Shown in pieces: positions 10,806 through 19,014 of a DNA stretch of 64,000 nt. Origin of the DNA: Chloropicon primus (taxonomy: Eukaryota; Chlorophyta; Chloropicophyceae; Chloropicales; Chloropicaceae). Every line of letters begins with the position of its first letter. Within the stretch, counting starts at the first letter, position 1. The notes beneath the pieces are model-generated. The model had not been told where the DNA came from. It saw nothing but the letters and a program-made list of their open reading frames with translations, and did no database searches. A program made the position numbers and the translations under genes. Location: the NCBI GenBank assembly GCA_023205875.1, contig CP060756.1:1240001-1304000 (forward strand), given 5' to 3'.

Positions 10806-10965
10806 CGCCCCCGCCCCGCCCCGCCAAAAACAATGATATCTCCAGACGAGGCAGAACCGCGTGTCCCTTCCCCTGCCCTCGTCCTCGTCGTCGCGGTCCT
10901 CTCCCTCTCTTGAGGCGACCCTTTGCTTTTTCTCTTCTGGTGGATTTCTCCCTTCCGCTGAACCA

Positions 10966-11094
10966 TCATAACGGGCGAGCACGAGGGCGAACGAGGAGGG
11001 AGGGGAACGGAACGAGAGAGAGAAAGAAGAAGAGGACGGGAGAGCGCGGCGGAGGAAGAGGGAGGAGGAGGACAGGAAAGAAGGAAGCGTCGTC
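10966..11094 (+). repeat. ~120-bp direct repeat, upstream copy
   Basis: Begins TCATAACGGGCGAGCACGAG and runs through purine-rich sequence to GAGGACAGGAAAG and CGTCGTC. A second copy in the same orientation lies at 12612-12729. Both share the opening ~30 bp with a single mismatch, the AAGAGGACGGGAG core and the AGGAGGACAGGAAAG end, with small length differences in the AG-rich middle. Together they bracket the ankyrin-like gene. Confidence 0.8.
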
Positions 11095-11101
11095 TCTTGT
11101 T

Positions 11102-11152
11102 CTTTCGAAAGAGCCGTCGCTGGAAAGAAGCGACCCAGTGGCGACGATTTGA
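11102..11152 (+). repeat. dispersed ~50-bp element, copy B
   Basis: CTTTCGAAAGAGCCGTCGCT followed by GGAAAGAAGCGACCC and GATTTGA. GTCGCT and AGCGAC form a perfect 6-bp stem around GGAAAGA. Starts seven bases after the upstream direct repeat ends, about 215 bp before the ankyrin-gene ATG. Confidence 0.78.
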
Positions 11153-11284
11153 CAACGCGCGAGAGAAAAGAAACGAAAGGACGATCAAGGCGTAGATCAC
11201 CGAGGAAAGGAGGCTGCGACCAGGAGTTACGTTGGTGCGGGAGGTTTCACGAGTGATACGCGGACAGAACCAGCGTCTCGTGCT

Positions 11285-11338
11285 CTTTCGAAAGAGGCGT
11301 CGCTCGAAAGAAACGACCCAGTGGTGAGGATAATCTGA
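11285..11338 (+). repeat. dispersed ~50-bp element, copy C
   Basis: CTTTCGAAAGAGGCGTCGCT followed by CGAAAGAAACGACCC and a slightly longer end, ATAATCTGA. It closes about 30 bp before the ankyrin-gene ATG, so it probably lies in the 5' UTR or at the promoter. It shares the CTTTCGAAAG palindrome and CGACCCAGTGG with copy B. Confidence 0.78.
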
Positions 11339-11367
11339 GGAGCACGGACACACACACGGACGTGAAG

Positions 11368-12495
11368 ATGGAGGTGACGAGGGGAGCGAGCAAGAGGCAG
11401 AGGACGGAGGCCAAGCACGCGTTAGAAGTGCTGCCAGGGAGTGCGTGGTCCCTGGTCTTGAAGAAGCTGAGCCCATACGACCGGGTCACTTTCGGGTTGA
11501 CCTGCAAGACGTTCCTCGAGGCGGTGACGACGGCGAACCCCGAGGAGAAGAAGAAGGCTCTTCCTCTGAGGACGGACCTGACTAACAAAAGGTTGTACGA
11601 GAAGATGCCTTGCTTCAGTTTGGATTGGTTCCAGTGGGTGTTTCGGTCGTTCGAAAGGAGGAAGGGAGAATCGAAAAAGTGGAGAAATGGCGAGTCTTCC
11701 AGCTACTTGTACGACTCTGACCTGATGCACCTCGCCGCTTTCCAGGGCAGCAAGAAGGCGGTGAAGTGGTTGGTGAGCCAAGGGATCCCTTTGGATATCA
11801 AGCACAAGTATTGCCATGGAGTGGGAGCAGCTAGAGGAGCTGCTGCCGGAGGTCATGTTGAGTTGCTCGAATGGTTGAGGAGCGAGGGGTGCGGGTTTGA
11901 TGAAGAGACTTGTTCTGCTGCAGCTTACGGCGGTCGCATTGATGTTCTGCAGTGGCTTCGAAGCCAGGATCCGCCTTGCCCTTGGGATATGTATACTTGT
12001 TGTTATGCAGCTGAAGGAGGTCACCTTGACGTGCTGCAGTGGCTTCGAAGCCAGGACCCGCCTTGTGATTGGGACGAGGAGACTTGTGCTGGTGCAGCTT
12101 CGGGAGGTCACCTTGATGTTCTCAAGTGGGCTCGAAGCCAGGATCCGCCATGCCCCTGGGACGAGGTGACTTGTGAAGGGGCAGCTAGAGGAGGTCCCCT
12201 TGAAATTCTGCAGTGGGCTCGAAGCCAGGATCCGCCTTGCCCTTGGGGCTCGAGGACTTGTTTTGTTGCAGCTCATGGAGGTCACCTTCACATTCTCCAG
12301 TGGGCTCGAAGCCAGGATCCGCCTTGTGATTGGCACGAGTTGGCTTCTTTGGCGGCAGCTGCAGGAGGTCACCTTGACGTTCTGCAGTGGCTTCGAAGCC
12401 AGAATCCGCCTTGCCCTTGGAACCCAGAGGAATGCAAAAGATACGCAGCGAATCGTCACCCGAAAGTCCTCAAGTGGATCCAGGAGAACTCTTAA
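11368..12495 (+). CDS. F-box-like protein with 29-residue ankyrin-like repeats
   Basis: A 375-residue protein. Residues ~20-55 resemble an F-box (LPGSAWSLVLKKLSPYDR, then LTCKTFLEAV). From residue ~115 it is built of ankyrin-like helical repeats. The last six units are 29 residues (87 bp) each, start at 11956, 12043, 12130, 12217, 12304 and 12391, and share RSQDPPCPW...GGHLDVLQW with nearly the same codons, pointing to recent tandem duplication or gene conversion. The canonical ankyrin unit is 33 residues, so these are short forms. Such proteins are common in large families in some algae and protists and are thought to bind proteins, perhaps as ubiquitin-ligase adaptors; no partner can be named. 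The start at 11368 is the first ATG. Confidence 0.85.
   Translation: MEVTRGASKRQRTEAKHALEVLPGSAWSLVLKKLSPYDRVTFGLTCKTFLEAVTTANPEEKKKALPLRTDLTNKRLYEKMPCFSLDWFQWVFRSFERRKGESKKWRNGESSSYLYDSDLMHLAAFQGSKKAVKWLVSQGIPLDIKHKYCHGVGAARGAAAGGHVELLEWLRSEGCGFDEETCSAAAYGGRIDVLQWLRSQDPPCPWDMYTCCYAAEGGHLDVLQWLRSQDPPCDWDEETCAGAASGGHLDVLKWARSQDPPCPWDEVTCEGAARGGPLEILQWARSQDPPCPWGSRTCFVAAHGGHLHILQWARSQDPPCDWHELASLAAAAGGHLDVLQWLRSQNPPCPWNPEECKRYAANRHPKVLKWIQENS
11956..12477 (+). repeat. six tandem 87-bp coding repeats
   Basis: Six head-to-tail units inside the ankyrin-like gene, each beginning TTCGAAGCCAGGATCCGCC or CTCGAAGCCAGGATCCGCC with very few changes. The opening 20 bp of each unit is nearly invariant, while the middle of the unit (after the Trp-Asp) varies more. 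Confidence 0.93.
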
Positions 12496-12949
12496 CAACA
12501 CAAATGAATCGCTTGTCACGTTGCATTTGCGCCCTCTTCCTCTTCTCGCTCAAGCAGGCCCCGCCCTCCCCTCTCCCTCTTCTGACTCCCGCGCAGAAAC
12601 CAAAAAAATTGTCATAACGGGCGAGCACAAGGGCGAACGAGGAGACGAGAGAGAGAGAGGAACAAACGAAGAGGACGGGAGCGCGCGTCGGAGGAAGAGA
12701 GAGAAGAGGAGGACAGGAAAGTCGTCGTCGTGCGCGAATACATAGTTTTACATGGCAAGCAGTCTGCTTTTTTAGAACGATCCGTGTGCATTGCACGTGG
12801 TTGAGTGCAATCACCCGGTCTCCGGTGGGTGTTTTGCAGTCAACCGTGTATATCTTTCGAAGTCGGACAGAGCGATGAAAAATCTCGGGGGTACTACTGC
12901 CCCCCAAAATTAAGGCTTTTCTCTTCTGATGCGGAGGCGCTCTCCGGCC
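12496..12949. other. intergenic region, ankyrin gene to dehydratase gene
   Basis: About 450 bp between two convergent stop codons, long by the standard of this window. It holds the downstream direct repeat (12612-12729) and then a run of small hairpins (12790-12811, 12812-12831, 12887-12904, 12934-12951). No protein-coding frame is convincing. Confidence 0.6.
12612..12729 (+). repeat. ~120-bp direct repeat, downstream copy
   Basis: Matches 10966-11094: TCATAACGGGCGAGCACAAG at its start and AGAGGAGGACAGGAAAG with GTCGTCGTC at its end. It is not followed by the dispersed CTTTCGAAAG element, unlike the upstream copy. Confidence 0.8.
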
Positions 12950-14089
12950 TCAAACTTTTTTTAGGTCCATGGGACCCCCCTTGGCCAAGAACGTCGGGTG
13001 CGGCTTGAGCGCCTCCAAGAGGTCTTCCAGCTTCCAGTACTCTCCCAAGTCCGAGTCCCTGTACCACCGGAACGTTCTGGCCAGGCCCTCCTCCCACTCC
13101 ACCTCGGGCTTCCACCCCAACTGCCTGAGCTTCTCGTCCGAGATGAAGTACCTCCTGTCGTTGAAGCACCTGTCCTTCACCAGCTCGATGTGGTCGTCGG
13201 GGTCTAGCTTACATAATTTACAAATGTCCCTCGCCACCTCGATCACCTTCCTCTCCTTCTGCGTTCCAATGTTGTAGATCTGGCCCAGGGCCCCTTGATG
13301 GAGGATGACGTCGTAAGCGGCAGCCACGTCGTCGACATACAGAAAGCTTCTCGTGTTCTCCCCCGTGCCGTGGATCGGGAGCTTCTTGCCCTCGCAGCCC
13401 AGGAGAATGAGCTTCGGAACCAGCTTCTCAGGAAACTGGTGGGGGCCATACACGTTGTTCCCCCTGGTGGTGATGCAAGGCAGGTTATAGGAGTGGAAGT
13501 ACGCCATGACCATCATCTCTGCCCCGGCCTTCGCCGCGGAGTACGGGTTCGTCGGCTCAAGCACGCTCGACTCGCAGTTCGCCTCGCTCCTGCCGAAGCT
13601 CTGCTCCCCGTACACCTCGTCCGTGCTCACGTTCACGAACCTCTTGATTCTCCCCCAAACTCTGCAGACCTCGAGGAGGGAGTGCGTGCCGTACACGTTC
13701 GTCATGGAGAACTCGAGGCTGTTGCCGAAGGAGTTGTCCACGTGGGTCTGGGCAGCAAAGTGGAGCACGGTGTCAATGTCGTGGGCCTCCAGCGTAGACC
13801 GCAGCCCCTCGCAGGACAGGATATCCCCCTCGACAAAAAAAAAGTTGGGCCGGTCCATGATGCATTTCAAGTTCTCCAAGCTCCCGCAGTACTCCAGGTT
13901 GTCCAGCACCACCACCTTGTACTCCGGGTACCGCTCGACGAAGCGCCTCGCGACGTGAGAGGCGATAAATCCCGCGCCCCCCGTTATCAGTATAGAAAAG
14001 GGGCGGTAGTCCCCCTCTTGCAAGGCCTGCGGCGACGAGGACAAGCCGCCAGCTCCGTTCCCCGCCGCGCGTCGCTCTCGTTCGAGCAT
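12950..14089 (-). CDS. NDP-glucose 4,6-dehydratase (RmlB/TGDS/RHM-N type)
   Basis: A 379-residue short-chain dehydrogenase of the extended family. It removes water from dTDP- or UDP-glucose to give the 4-keto-6-deoxy sugar, the first step to rhamnose. Visible motifs are the NAD-binding GGAGFIASH near residue 37, the catalytic STDEVYG, and YSAAK near residue 180, with LHFAAQTHVDNSF and NVYGPHQFPEKLVP as family hallmarks. It lacks the C-terminal epimerase/reductase half present in plant RHM enzymes. dTDP or UDP as the carrier cannot be decided. The ATG at 14089 is the only start before the domain; about 28 residues precede the Rossmann fold. Its last two lysine codons coincide with a T-run on the plus strand. 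Confidence 0.92.
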   Translation of the reverse strand: MLERERRAAGNGAGGLSSSPQALQEGDYRPFSILITGGAGFIASHVARRFVERYPEYKVVVLDNLEYCGSLENLKCIMDRPNFFFVEGDILSCEGLRSTLEAHDIDTVLHFAAQTHVDNSFGNSLEFSMTNVYGTHSLLEVCRVWGRIKRFVNVSTDEVYGEQSFGRSEANCESSVLEPTNPYSAAKAGAEMMVMAYFHSYNLPCITTRGNNVYGPHQFPEKLVPKLILLGCEGKKLPIHGTGENTRSFLYVDDVAAAYDVILHQGALGQIYNIGTQKERKVIEVARDICKLCKLDPDDHIELVKDRCFNDRRYFISDEKLRQLGWKPEVEWEEGLARTFRWYRDSDLGEYWKLEDLLEALKPHPTFLAKGGPMDLKKV

Positions 14090-14432
14090 GCCTGCGTCCC
14101 AGTGCGTCGTCGTGCTTGCACGCCCGGCTCCCTTCTCTCCCGCACCTCACGGCCTCTCGGGGACTGCACCCGGGCTCACCTTCGGTGCCTTCGCGCGCGC
14201 TCCCCACCTTTCTCTCTGAGTCCCATGATCTTTTGCTTTTCGGACGAAGGAGCAAAGAGCAGAAAGGAGTGAAGGGAGTGCTAGCGTCAGCGTAGCGTAT
14301 TAGGCTCCTACGTATCTGGTTACTCTGGTGAGAATGGTGGTTCCGGCTTGCTTTTGCCTGTGCCTGTTGAAGCCAAGAGCCAAAAGGAGCTGCGAAGTGA
14401 TGCTTAATGCACTGAAGTATTTACATGCGCGC
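14090..14432. other. intergenic region, flippase 3' end to dehydratase start
   Basis: About 340 bp between two minus-strand genes. It should hold the dehydratase promoter and the flippase 3' UTR. A TGTAA on the minus strand lies about 10 nt after the flippase stop. No other feature seen. Confidence 0.5.
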
Positions 14433-17400
14433 TTAGTTCTCAGGGGCTCCCTCAATCTCGATCTCCACGGCGGGAGTGGGTTGAGATGACTTTGATCTCT
14501 TCGCGGTCCTCCTCCTCTTGAGGTGGAGCTCGGCCAGAACATCGTAGTCGTCAGGGAACAAGTGCAGCTTCACTGCGCGGTCGATGAACCTCCAGCCGAA
14601 GGCCACGCAGTAGCACAGGAGGAGCTGCAGCCAAAAGGACGGCGAAGCATACAAAACCTTCGCGATGCCACCGTACTCCGGCTGCGGGTAATTGAAAGCG
14701 TTCAACAGCGCCTCCCACAGGGGGACAAAGACGAATGCCAGGACATAACTCAATACCGTTGCGACGACGAATATCCACGTCCAGGACTTGGAAAGCATGA
14801 GAATCTCGATGCCTATGATTCCAAGCAGGGCAATAAATATCGTCGTCCCGAGAGAGTAAATATCCTCCGCCCCGTAGACCCCACTAATCGATGTGGAGAA
14901 GTAGGGCACGAAAAAGGCCAATGCGGATGTCATGGTGGACTTCAGAAGAGCCGCCTTCCAAAAATTCCAAGTCGAGAGGGCCCTCGAGTTGTTGTACGTC
15001 TGCGGGTGGTCCATGAGGCTCTTCATCTCTGCGGGCTTGTCCACAGTGGCCAGGATCAGGATCGGCAAGGAGCTCAATACGACGTTGAAAACAGTTGCCT
15101 TGTAGGAGTCGATGATTGCCTGACCCGAGAATCCGCAGAAGAACTGGTAGTAGAAAAACACCAACGCAAAGGAGATGTTCTTGTAAAAGGAGTACTTGAT
15201 GAGGTGAGCGAGGCGGTAGTAAGACAGCTGGCCGTGGACGAGAAGCAGTCTGCCCAGGAACCGAAACTGGCCAATTGCGAAATCTGAGTTGTTCACCGCT
15301 TGCCTTCCCTCCTTTCCCAGTATTCCAATGCCCACGTCCGAGGACTGCAACATCGCGACGTCGTTGGCGCCGTCGCCGATTGCCAGCATTCTGCCGTCCC
15401 AGACTTTCCAAAGCATCTTGTAGTACCATCTAGCAATTTTGGGCATAGGCTGCTTCTCCGAGTACCACTTGGAGTGCGAGAACATCTGGTACTCTTTCAT
15501 GACTCGGACAACGGCAGACTTCTGTGCGGGGCTTGCCCTGCAAATGACAACGCTCGCGCACCTACTCGCAAGCTCGGCAAACACTTTTTCTGTCTCCGTT
15601 CCAAGGACGTGGTCCAAAGTCGGGCCATCAATAACGAACTCCTTCCTGCTGGAGGCATCGAGGTAGCCTGATGTATAGTACTTTGACTGCCCACAGTCCT
15701 TGACAAATTCCTTGAGCTTCTTCTTCGCATCTTTGGTAGAACTCTCGTTGCATATCATGACAGCATCAGAATTCTGTATGAGGTTGCAGGAGATGGCGAT
15801 GCTGATAGCAGTCTCCTGCTTGTCTCCAGTGATCATGAAAACTTTGATGCCCGCATTCGACAGGAGCTGTATCGTTTCTGGAACACCTTCTTGAAGCTTG
15901 TCCTCGATCGCAGTAATTCCCAACAAATTGAGATCCACTTCAAGCTCCTGCGCGCAGGATGCTACTCTGCTGTCCCTATCGTCGATGCACGCTGCAGCCT
16001 CTTGATACTTCTCGTCCCACTCCTCCCAGTACTCCTCTTCAAGAACTTTGCTTGCCACGCACAGAGTTCTCAGGCCCTGGCAGGCAAAGTTGGAGAGGCT
16101 CTCGTGCGTAGATTCCACGAGGGCGTCGCCATCTGGCAAGAACTTGTAGTTTCTCAAGCACGACATGATGGCACTGTCTGCTCCTTTGCAAAACAGTCTG
16201 ATCACGCCATCGGGACCTCTTGCAACCACAGACATTTTCCGCCTCTCGCTTGTGAACTCAAGGACGTTCAAGACCTCAAAAGTGAACTCCCGCCCATGGA
16301 ACGCCAACTTCACGTGTTTCGAGCTCCTCTGAAGGAACTCGAAGCCTAGCTGCTGTGCGGCCTCGACAAGGGCAACTTCGTCGGGCGAGGGACCCTGGAA
16401 GGAGGGTTTGTCCTCGCTTCCTTCCACGATCAGGGAGTGACAAATGCATATGGAGAGAAAGAACTCGTACAAGATCGTACCCAACTTCTCGTAATCGATG
16501 CTCTCTTGCCCGTCCCTCTCTCTCGTTACTGTGACATAGTCGTACTTTGAATTCCCTTCCGAAGGAAGATCGGGGTCAACCGCTCTCTGATAATCCAGTG
16601 ACTTTGCCAAGTGACTGTCGAAGAATTCCAATGCCTCCCTGCCTTGCAACTCTGGTCTCAATTCGAGGCGCCTGTCTTTCGATCCAAAGCTGAGGCCTCC
16701 GATGCCGACCGCTCTGAGCCTCATTTCATTCGAAGTGAGCGTCCCAGTCTTGTCACTGAAGACGAAGTTGATCTTCCCAAGATCCTCTACGACGTTCGAG
16801 TTCCTTGATCTCGCTGCTTCGTCGGTCAGGGGGTCGACCATCTCCTTGTCCTGGTTGATGTACACAAAAGTCTGCCAAAACTTCACGATCTCGTTGCTGA
16901 CAAACAGACTGATGGGAATCATGAAGGAGTAGAGAATCCAATTGGTGAGCACGCTGAGCACAACAAAGACAAACGGATTCTCGTTGTTCGAATCCCAGTT
17001 GTGACTGTCCATTGCAAGGTAGTATCTGAACATCCCCTGATCTTCTCTCCACAGCAGTGCGCCTATCGCACACCCGACGCAGACGCTGAACTGCAAGAAA
17101 AGAAGCAGAATGATTTGCGTGTTGAGGTAGGATTCGAACGAACCCAACTTGAAGGGAACGTTGCGGTTGTTCATCTGGATTCTCGTCTCCCTTCCCGTGT
17201 AAACGACCAAGCCCAGGACAAACCCAGAGTTCTTCAGCATGCAACCCCGAAGGAGCATCTCATTCATGGTGATGGGGACAACTTGATCCTCTCCGCTGTC
17301 CTCGACCCCCGCGGCGGACCGATCGCACTCCACAAACCCGCAGATGTTCTGCAAGTTCTCCGAAGGTTGCTCCACGTGAACGGTGGCCTTGATCTTGAAG

Positions 17401-18680
17401 ATGGAAGTCATCCACTCAATGGGCATAAACTCCTTCCGGTACGTCGCCGGGGACGTCAGCGGTGGGCTGGAAGGTCCCTCGCTCTCGTCCTCCTGAGTAA
17501 CGGACTCGTCGGAGCGGCCCGAGTGGTAGTCGAGGTCGTGTCCATCCTCGTCGAGCAAGGTGACTGGCCTCTTGATCTTCAGGTTCGATTCCCCGTCCAA
17601 ATTCGCTGTCTTCACGAAGCAGACCTGGTCGGGGAGGGCCGTGTGCAAGCACAGCAAGTCCGCCGGAATCAGATCCCCGTCGTTCACCTGAACAATGTCT
17701 CCCACCTTGACCTGTCGCCACTCCTTCTCAGAGAACGAGCCGTCCGGCTGGATGACGTGCGTGAGGCTCGTGTTAGTCCTCAGGTCCGCTTGGTGCCTCT
17801 TCCTGTCCTCGATGATCTCCTTGACCGCGGCCACGAGGAGCACGAACGCCAGACCGGCCGTGGGCCCCCAAGGCTTGTAGGGCGAGATCGCCTGCCAGAA
17901 GGTCAACGCGGCCTGGAAGAGGAAGTAGAGGTAGGCCACCCTGGAGAACATTTTAAATAAGAAGATCGGCAGGAAGCTGAAGACGTTGTACTTGGCCGTG
18001 ATGATGGCGTTGCTGCAGTACGCGTCGTCCGGGATGTAATTCGGTATCCCGATCTCTATGCACCTGGCACCATCCTCCGCCTCGTCCTCGTCCTCGCGAG
18101 GGGAAGGGAACGAGAAGATGGACCTCTGGCTCCCCGCGGGGGGAGCCCGCGGGTCGTCGCCCTGAGAAGGCTCCTTCCGCTCCGCCGTAAGTGCCCTCTC
18201 GAAGGAGTAACGCCCCGTCTTCGTCTTCGTGGGCGACCACAAGGCAGCGCTCCGGGAGGTCTCCAGCTGCGTGGACAGAAACACGTCCTCCGCGGCGCGC
18301 TCCAGGGGGTTCACGCTCTGGCGCCTGTAGTGCCCGGGCCTCTCCGTCGTCCCCAGGATCAGGCTCGGCCGGCTCAGCTCCATCTTGTTGTAGCTCGAGG
18401 TCCTTTGTATCACGTCGAACTGCTCCACGGACAGGTGGCGGGTGTGCGACCTCGCCGAGCAGAGATCGTCGTGCGAGAGAGTCGGGGTGGCCGGATCCCC
18501 CTCCAGCGCCCCCGGGCTCTCGTGGGTCCCCGGCGAGAACGACCGAGACCGAGACTGGGACTGGGACTGGGACACGCTCGTGCTCGCACTCTCCTCCAGC
18601 ATCCTCCTGAACGACTCCGAGGGGTTGTCCACGTCCACCTCCACCTCCTTCCCGATCCCCTTCACCTTCTTCCCCGTCAT
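14433..18680 (-). CDS. P4-type ATPase, phospholipid flippase
   Basis: A 1415-residue intronless P4-ATPase, which moves aminophospholipids to the cytosolic leaflet, usually with a CDC50 partner. The order is: about 200 residues of Ser-rich, probably disordered N-terminus; YCSNAIITAKYNVFSFLPIF at the first membrane pair; the actuator motif DGESNLK near residue 360; the phosphorylation motif DKTGTLTSNEMRL near 642; nucleotide-binding domain; the hinge GDGANDVAMLQSSDVGIGI near 1100; then six C-terminal membrane segments. The DGES sequence instead of TGES separates P4 from cation pumps. The start ATG at 18680 is the first in frame. It is one of the longest genes in the window and has no introns. 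Confidence 0.95.
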   Translation of the reverse strand: MTGKKVKGIGKEVEVDVDNPSESFRRMLEESASTSVSQSQSQSRSRSFSPGTHESPGALEGDPATPTLSHDDLCSARSHTRHLSVEQFDVIQRTSSYNKMELSRPSLILGTTERPGHYRRQSVNPLERAAEDVFLSTQLETSRSAALWSPTKTKTGRYSFERALTAERKEPSQGDDPRAPPAGSQRSIFSFPSPREDEDEAEDGARCIEIGIPNYIPDDAYCSNAIITAKYNVFSFLPIFLFKMFSRVAYLYFLFQAALTFWQAISPYKPWGPTAGLAFVLLVAAVKEIIEDRKRHQADLRTNTSLTHVIQPDGSFSEKEWRQVKVGDIVQVNDGDLIPADLLCLHTALPDQVCFVKTANLDGESNLKIKRPVTLLDEDGHDLDYHSGRSDESVTQEDESEGPSSPPLTSPATYRKEFMPIEWMTSIFKIKATVHVEQPSENLQNICGFVECDRSAAGVEDSGEDQVVPITMNEMLLRGCMLKNSGFVLGLVVYTGRETRIQMNNRNVPFKLGSFESYLNTQIILLLFLQFSVCVGCAIGALLWREDQGMFRYYLAMDSHNWDSNNENPFVFVVLSVLTNWILYSFMIPISLFVSNEIVKFWQTFVYINQDKEMVDPLTDEAARSRNSNVVEDLGKINFVFSDKTGTLTSNEMRLRAVGIGGLSFGSKDRRLELRPELQGREALEFFDSHLAKSLDYQRAVDPDLPSEGNSKYDYVTVTRERDGQESIDYEKLGTILYEFFLSICICHSLIVEGSEDKPSFQGPSPDEVALVEAAQQLGFEFLQRSSKHVKLAFHGREFTFEVLNVLEFTSERRKMSVVARGPDGVIRLFCKGADSAIMSCLRNYKFLPDGDALVESTHESLSNFACQGLRTLCVASKVLEEEYWEEWDEKYQEAAACIDDRDSRVASCAQELEVDLNLLGITAIEDKLQEGVPETIQLLSNAGIKVFMITGDKQETAISIAISCNLIQNSDAVMICNESSTKDAKKKLKEFVKDCGQSKYYTSGYLDASSRKEFVIDGPTLDHVLGTETEKVFAELASRCASVVICRASPAQKSAVVRVMKEYQMFSHSKWYSEKQPMPKIARWYYKMLWKVWDGRMLAIGDGANDVAMLQSSDVGIGILGKEGRQAVNNSDFAIGQFRFLGRLLLVHGQLSYYRLAHLIKYSFYKNISFALVFFYYQFFCGFSGQAIIDSYKATVFNVVLSSLPILILATVDKPAEMKSLMDHPQTYNNSRALSTWNFWKAALLKSTMTSALAFFVPYFSTSISGVYGAEDIYSLGTTIFIALLGIIGIEILMLSKSWTWIFVVATVLSYVLAFVFVPLWEALLNAFNYPQPEYGGIAKVLYASPSFWLQLLLCYCVAFGWRFIDRAVKLHLFPDDYDVLAELHLKRRRTAKRSKSSQPTPAVEIEIEGAPEN

Positions 18681-19014
18681 TCTCTCTCCCGCAACAACGC
18701 AACAAACGCAACAAACGCAACGGAGCGCTCAACCCCACCGACCAGTAACGCTTGCCCAGCTCTCCTCTCGAGGTCAACGCGAGTAACGCCTTGATTTCAA
18801 ATTTCAGAATCTGAGATTACACTAGGAAAACACAAGGCCAACCGAAGTGAAGTGAAGCCAGATGAAGGAGAAGTGATCGCGGAGTGATCGATTTATCTTT
18901 ATCTTTATCTTTATCATCCTCATGATCGAGGATCGATGATCCTTCTGCTCCTCGGTGAACTCCAGGGCGTTCCGCTCCCATGCGCTCGGTGTCCCCCGAC
19001 GCCCTCCTCATCGC
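18681..19014. promoter_or_regulatory. upstream region of the flippase gene
   Basis: About 330 bp between the TatD stop and the flippase start, both on the minus strand. Includes a short tandem run of TTTATC units (18891-18915) and a (CAACAAACG)-like run near the flippase start. No gene seen. Confidence 0.45.

Larger units (their letters stand above)
10806..11367. promoter_or_regulatory. divergent upstream region with repeats (hydrolase/ankyrin gene)
   Basis: About 560 bp between divergent starts. It contains, in order, the upstream copy of a ~120-bp direct repeat (10966-11094), dispersed element copy B (11102-11152) and copy C (11285-11338). Open frames crossing it lack ATG starts and are dominated by low-complexity Arg/Glu/Lys sequence, so I do not call a gene here. 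Confidence 0.55.

Noticed and set aside
10806-10982. An N-terminal extension of the monoglyceride-lipase-like protein
   Set aside because: The leader lies in a genomic direct repeat and is rich in Arg/Asp/Glu, while MGNSC at 10805 is a plausible acylation start.
12790-12962. A U1- or U5-type snRNA gene
   Set aside because: An ATTGCACTC-like loop and an Sm-like site occur on the minus strand, but the 5' end and pairing sequences of the known snRNAs are missing.
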